From Gp6-AA40 sp035711805 (GTDB lineage Bacteria > Acidobacteriota > Vicinamibacteria > Vicinamibacterales > UBA2999): 64,000 bases of DNA. Each line of letters starts with the position of its first letter. The first letter of the stretch is position 1. A program made the position numbers and the translations under genes. Of the stretch, positions 62,926 to 64,000 are shown one piece after another. The notes below the pieces were generated by a model. The model was not told where the DNA came from. It searched no databases and worked only from the letters and a program-made list of their open reading frames with translations. Location: positions 1 to 64,000 of the forward strand of contig DASTBV010000055.1 in NCBI GenBank assembly GCA_035711805.1, read 5' to 3'.

Positions 62926-64000
62926 TACTCGAGCCACTGTTCGCGTCAGGCTTCGAAGCTTCTCCACGACTCCCGGCAGAACCTCGAGCACCCTGTCGAT
63001 ATCGGCGTCGGTGTTCGCCGCGCCGAGGCTGAAACGAATCGAGTTCTGCGTGCGGTGCGCCGGGAATCCCATCGCCTTCAGCACGTGCGACGGTTCCAGC
63101 GTTCCAGACGAGCAGGCGGACCCTGTCGAGACCGCGATCCCCGCCAGGTCCAGCGCGATCAGGAGCGACTCGGCTTCGATGCGGTCGAAGCTGACGTTCG
63201 TCGTGTTCGGCACGCGCGGTGAGCGGGCGCCGTTGACGGCCGTGCCGCTGACCTTGCCGAGAATTCCTTCCTCGAGCCGGTCACGCAGCGCCGCCAGGCG
63301 ATCGGCTTCGGCCGTCATCTTGGCGCGCGCGAGCTGCGCGGCGACACCGAGGCCGATGATGCCGGCGACGTTTTCCGTCCCGGCGCGTCGGCTGCGCTCC
63401 TGTTTGCCTCCGGTCATCGGCGGCTGCACCCGCACGCCGCGGCGGATCCAGAGCGCGCCGGCGCCTTTCGGTCCGTAGAACTTGTGCGCCGAGAGCGACA
63501 GCAGGTCCACGCCGAGCGCTTTCACGTCCACTGGAATCTTCCCGGCCGTCTGCACGGCATCCGTGTGAAACACCGCGCCGCGCGCCCTGGCGACGCGGGC
63601 CAGCTGAGCCACGGGCTGGATCGTGCCGATTTCGTTGTTGGCGTGCATCACCGACACGAGCGCGGTGTCGTCGGTCAGCGCGGCTTCGAGCGCGGAAATT
63701 GCGACGATTCCGGTCTGATCGACGGGCAGCAGTGTCGTCTTCCAGCCGCGGCGCGCCAGCGCCTTGAGCGTGTTGAGCACCGCCTCGTGTTCGATGGTTG
63801 TGGCAATGAGGTGCCGCTTTCCCGTGACTTCGAGCGCCTCGGCGATGCCTCGGATCGCGAAGTTGTCGCTTTCCGTTCCGCTGCTCGTGAACACGATTTC
63901 CGACGGATCGCCCCCGATCAGCGCCGCGGCCGCGCTCCGCGCGTCATCGAGGGCCGCCTTTGCCACCTGTCCAAAGTGGTGCACGCTGGAGGGGTTGCCG
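62923..64000 (-). CDS. iscS: Cysteine desulfurase, N-terminus outside window (partial)
   Basis: The frame is open to the end of the window and begins GNPSSVHHFGQVAKAALDDA, an internal sequence of NifS/IscS proteins; the first 60 or so residues are missing. The PLP features are TIEHEAVLN, DAVQTAGKIPVD, the Lys of SLSAHKFYGPKGAGALWIRR (Schiff base), and the active Cys in STGSACSSGTLEPSHVLKAM near the C-terminus. It removes sulphur from cysteine as a persulfide for MnmA and other users. nifS or iscS cannot be distinguished, so the symbol is tentative. Confidence 0.9.
   Translation of the reverse strand, partial: GNPSSVHHFGQVAKAALDDARSAAAALIGGDPSEIVFTSSGTESDNFAIRGIAEALEVTGKRHLIATTIEHEAVLNTLKALARRGWKTTLLPVDQTGIVAISALEAALTDDTALVSVMHANNEIGTIQPVAQLARVARARGAVFHTDAVQTAGKIPVDVKALGVDLLSLSAHKFYGPKGAGALWIRRGVRVQPPMTGGKQERSRRAGTENVAGIIGLGVAAQLARAKMTAEADRLAALRDRLEEGILGKVSGTAVNGARSPRVPNTTNVSFDRIEAESLLIALDLAGIAVSTGSACSSGTLEPSHVLKAMGFPAHRTQNSIRFSLGAANTDADIDRVLEVLPGVVEKLRSLTRTVARV

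Overview
The window looks like a chromosome segment of an Acidobacteriota bacterium, most probably of the Vicinamibacteria (subdivision 6) type. The evidence is the set of lineage-typical families: three intact and one broken TIGR03435 protein, one TIGR03436 VWFA-related acidobacterial protein, two large Ser/Thr kinases (one with a TolB-like propeller), an ECF sigma factor next to a kinase, and DUF6152, DUF4412 and DUF2071 proteins, in high-GC DNA with many exported proteins. No complete rRNA or tRNA gene, CRISPR array, transposase or integrase is visible.

Layout. 1-2132: poorly recognisable, lower-GC genes ending exactly at a 3' fragment of a tRNA-Lys gene, which reads as the right end of an integrated element. 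2338-6168: TIGR03435 genes, a Cys-rich exported peptide and a collapsed TIGR03435 pseudogene. 6185-11771: a micro-membrane protein, a lipoprotein with kinase-like motifs, a PAP2 phosphatase, then a TIGR03435 / histidine kinase / response regulator operon. 11813-17987: repeat arrays, an exported methyltransferase, and a five-gene exported operon with four copies of one uncharacterised domain, a DUF6152 protein and a metallo-beta-lactamase (MBL) fold that has lost its Zn1 ligands. 18065-23276: DUF2071, a four-helix-bundle gene bracketed by inverted repeats, and an ECF sigma factor with a tandem kinase-RDD protein. 23329-30914: DUF4412, a c-type cytochrome-like protein, the CotH / DUF4956 / VTC polyphosphate-type cluster, and an ATP-grasp ligase with a zinc metallopeptidase. 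31000-39281: an exported M3 peptidase, a second kinase-like secreted protein, arginase, an O-methyltransferase, and hemG-hemE behind a response regulator. 39436-45068: a pair of basic-tailed proteins, TVP38 and cupin proteins, two coupled membrane micro-proteins and a kinase-propeller protein. 45085-49852: a pentose-phosphate operon (rpiB, a pilT-like gene, gnd, zwf, pgl). 50119-64000: TIGR03436, LysR, an orphan DNA methyltransferase, an M20 peptidase, a D,D-carboxypeptidase, fdhE, glgA, trxA-trxB, two DinB proteins, mnmA and a truncated cysteine desulfurase.

How genes work together. The central-metabolism modules are coherent: rpiB-gnd-zwf-pgl (oxidative and non-oxidative pentose phosphate), hemE-hemG (haem), trxA-trxB (thiol redox), and cysteine desulfurase with mnmA (sulphur transfer to tRNA wobble uridine). 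Much of the rest is exported or regulatory and of unknown function.

A striking background feature is the intergenic sequence. Many gaps are filled by short words repeated in tandem or as inverted arms (for example around 11813, 13947, 18822, 29827, 34598, 49869, 53253, 57715). Short REP-like hairpins with TTCA/TGAA loops also occur, and two of these appear to have been absorbed into coding sequence, in zwf and in the histidine kinase.

All calls come from reading the sequence. No database search was run, and residue positions are approximate unless stated.
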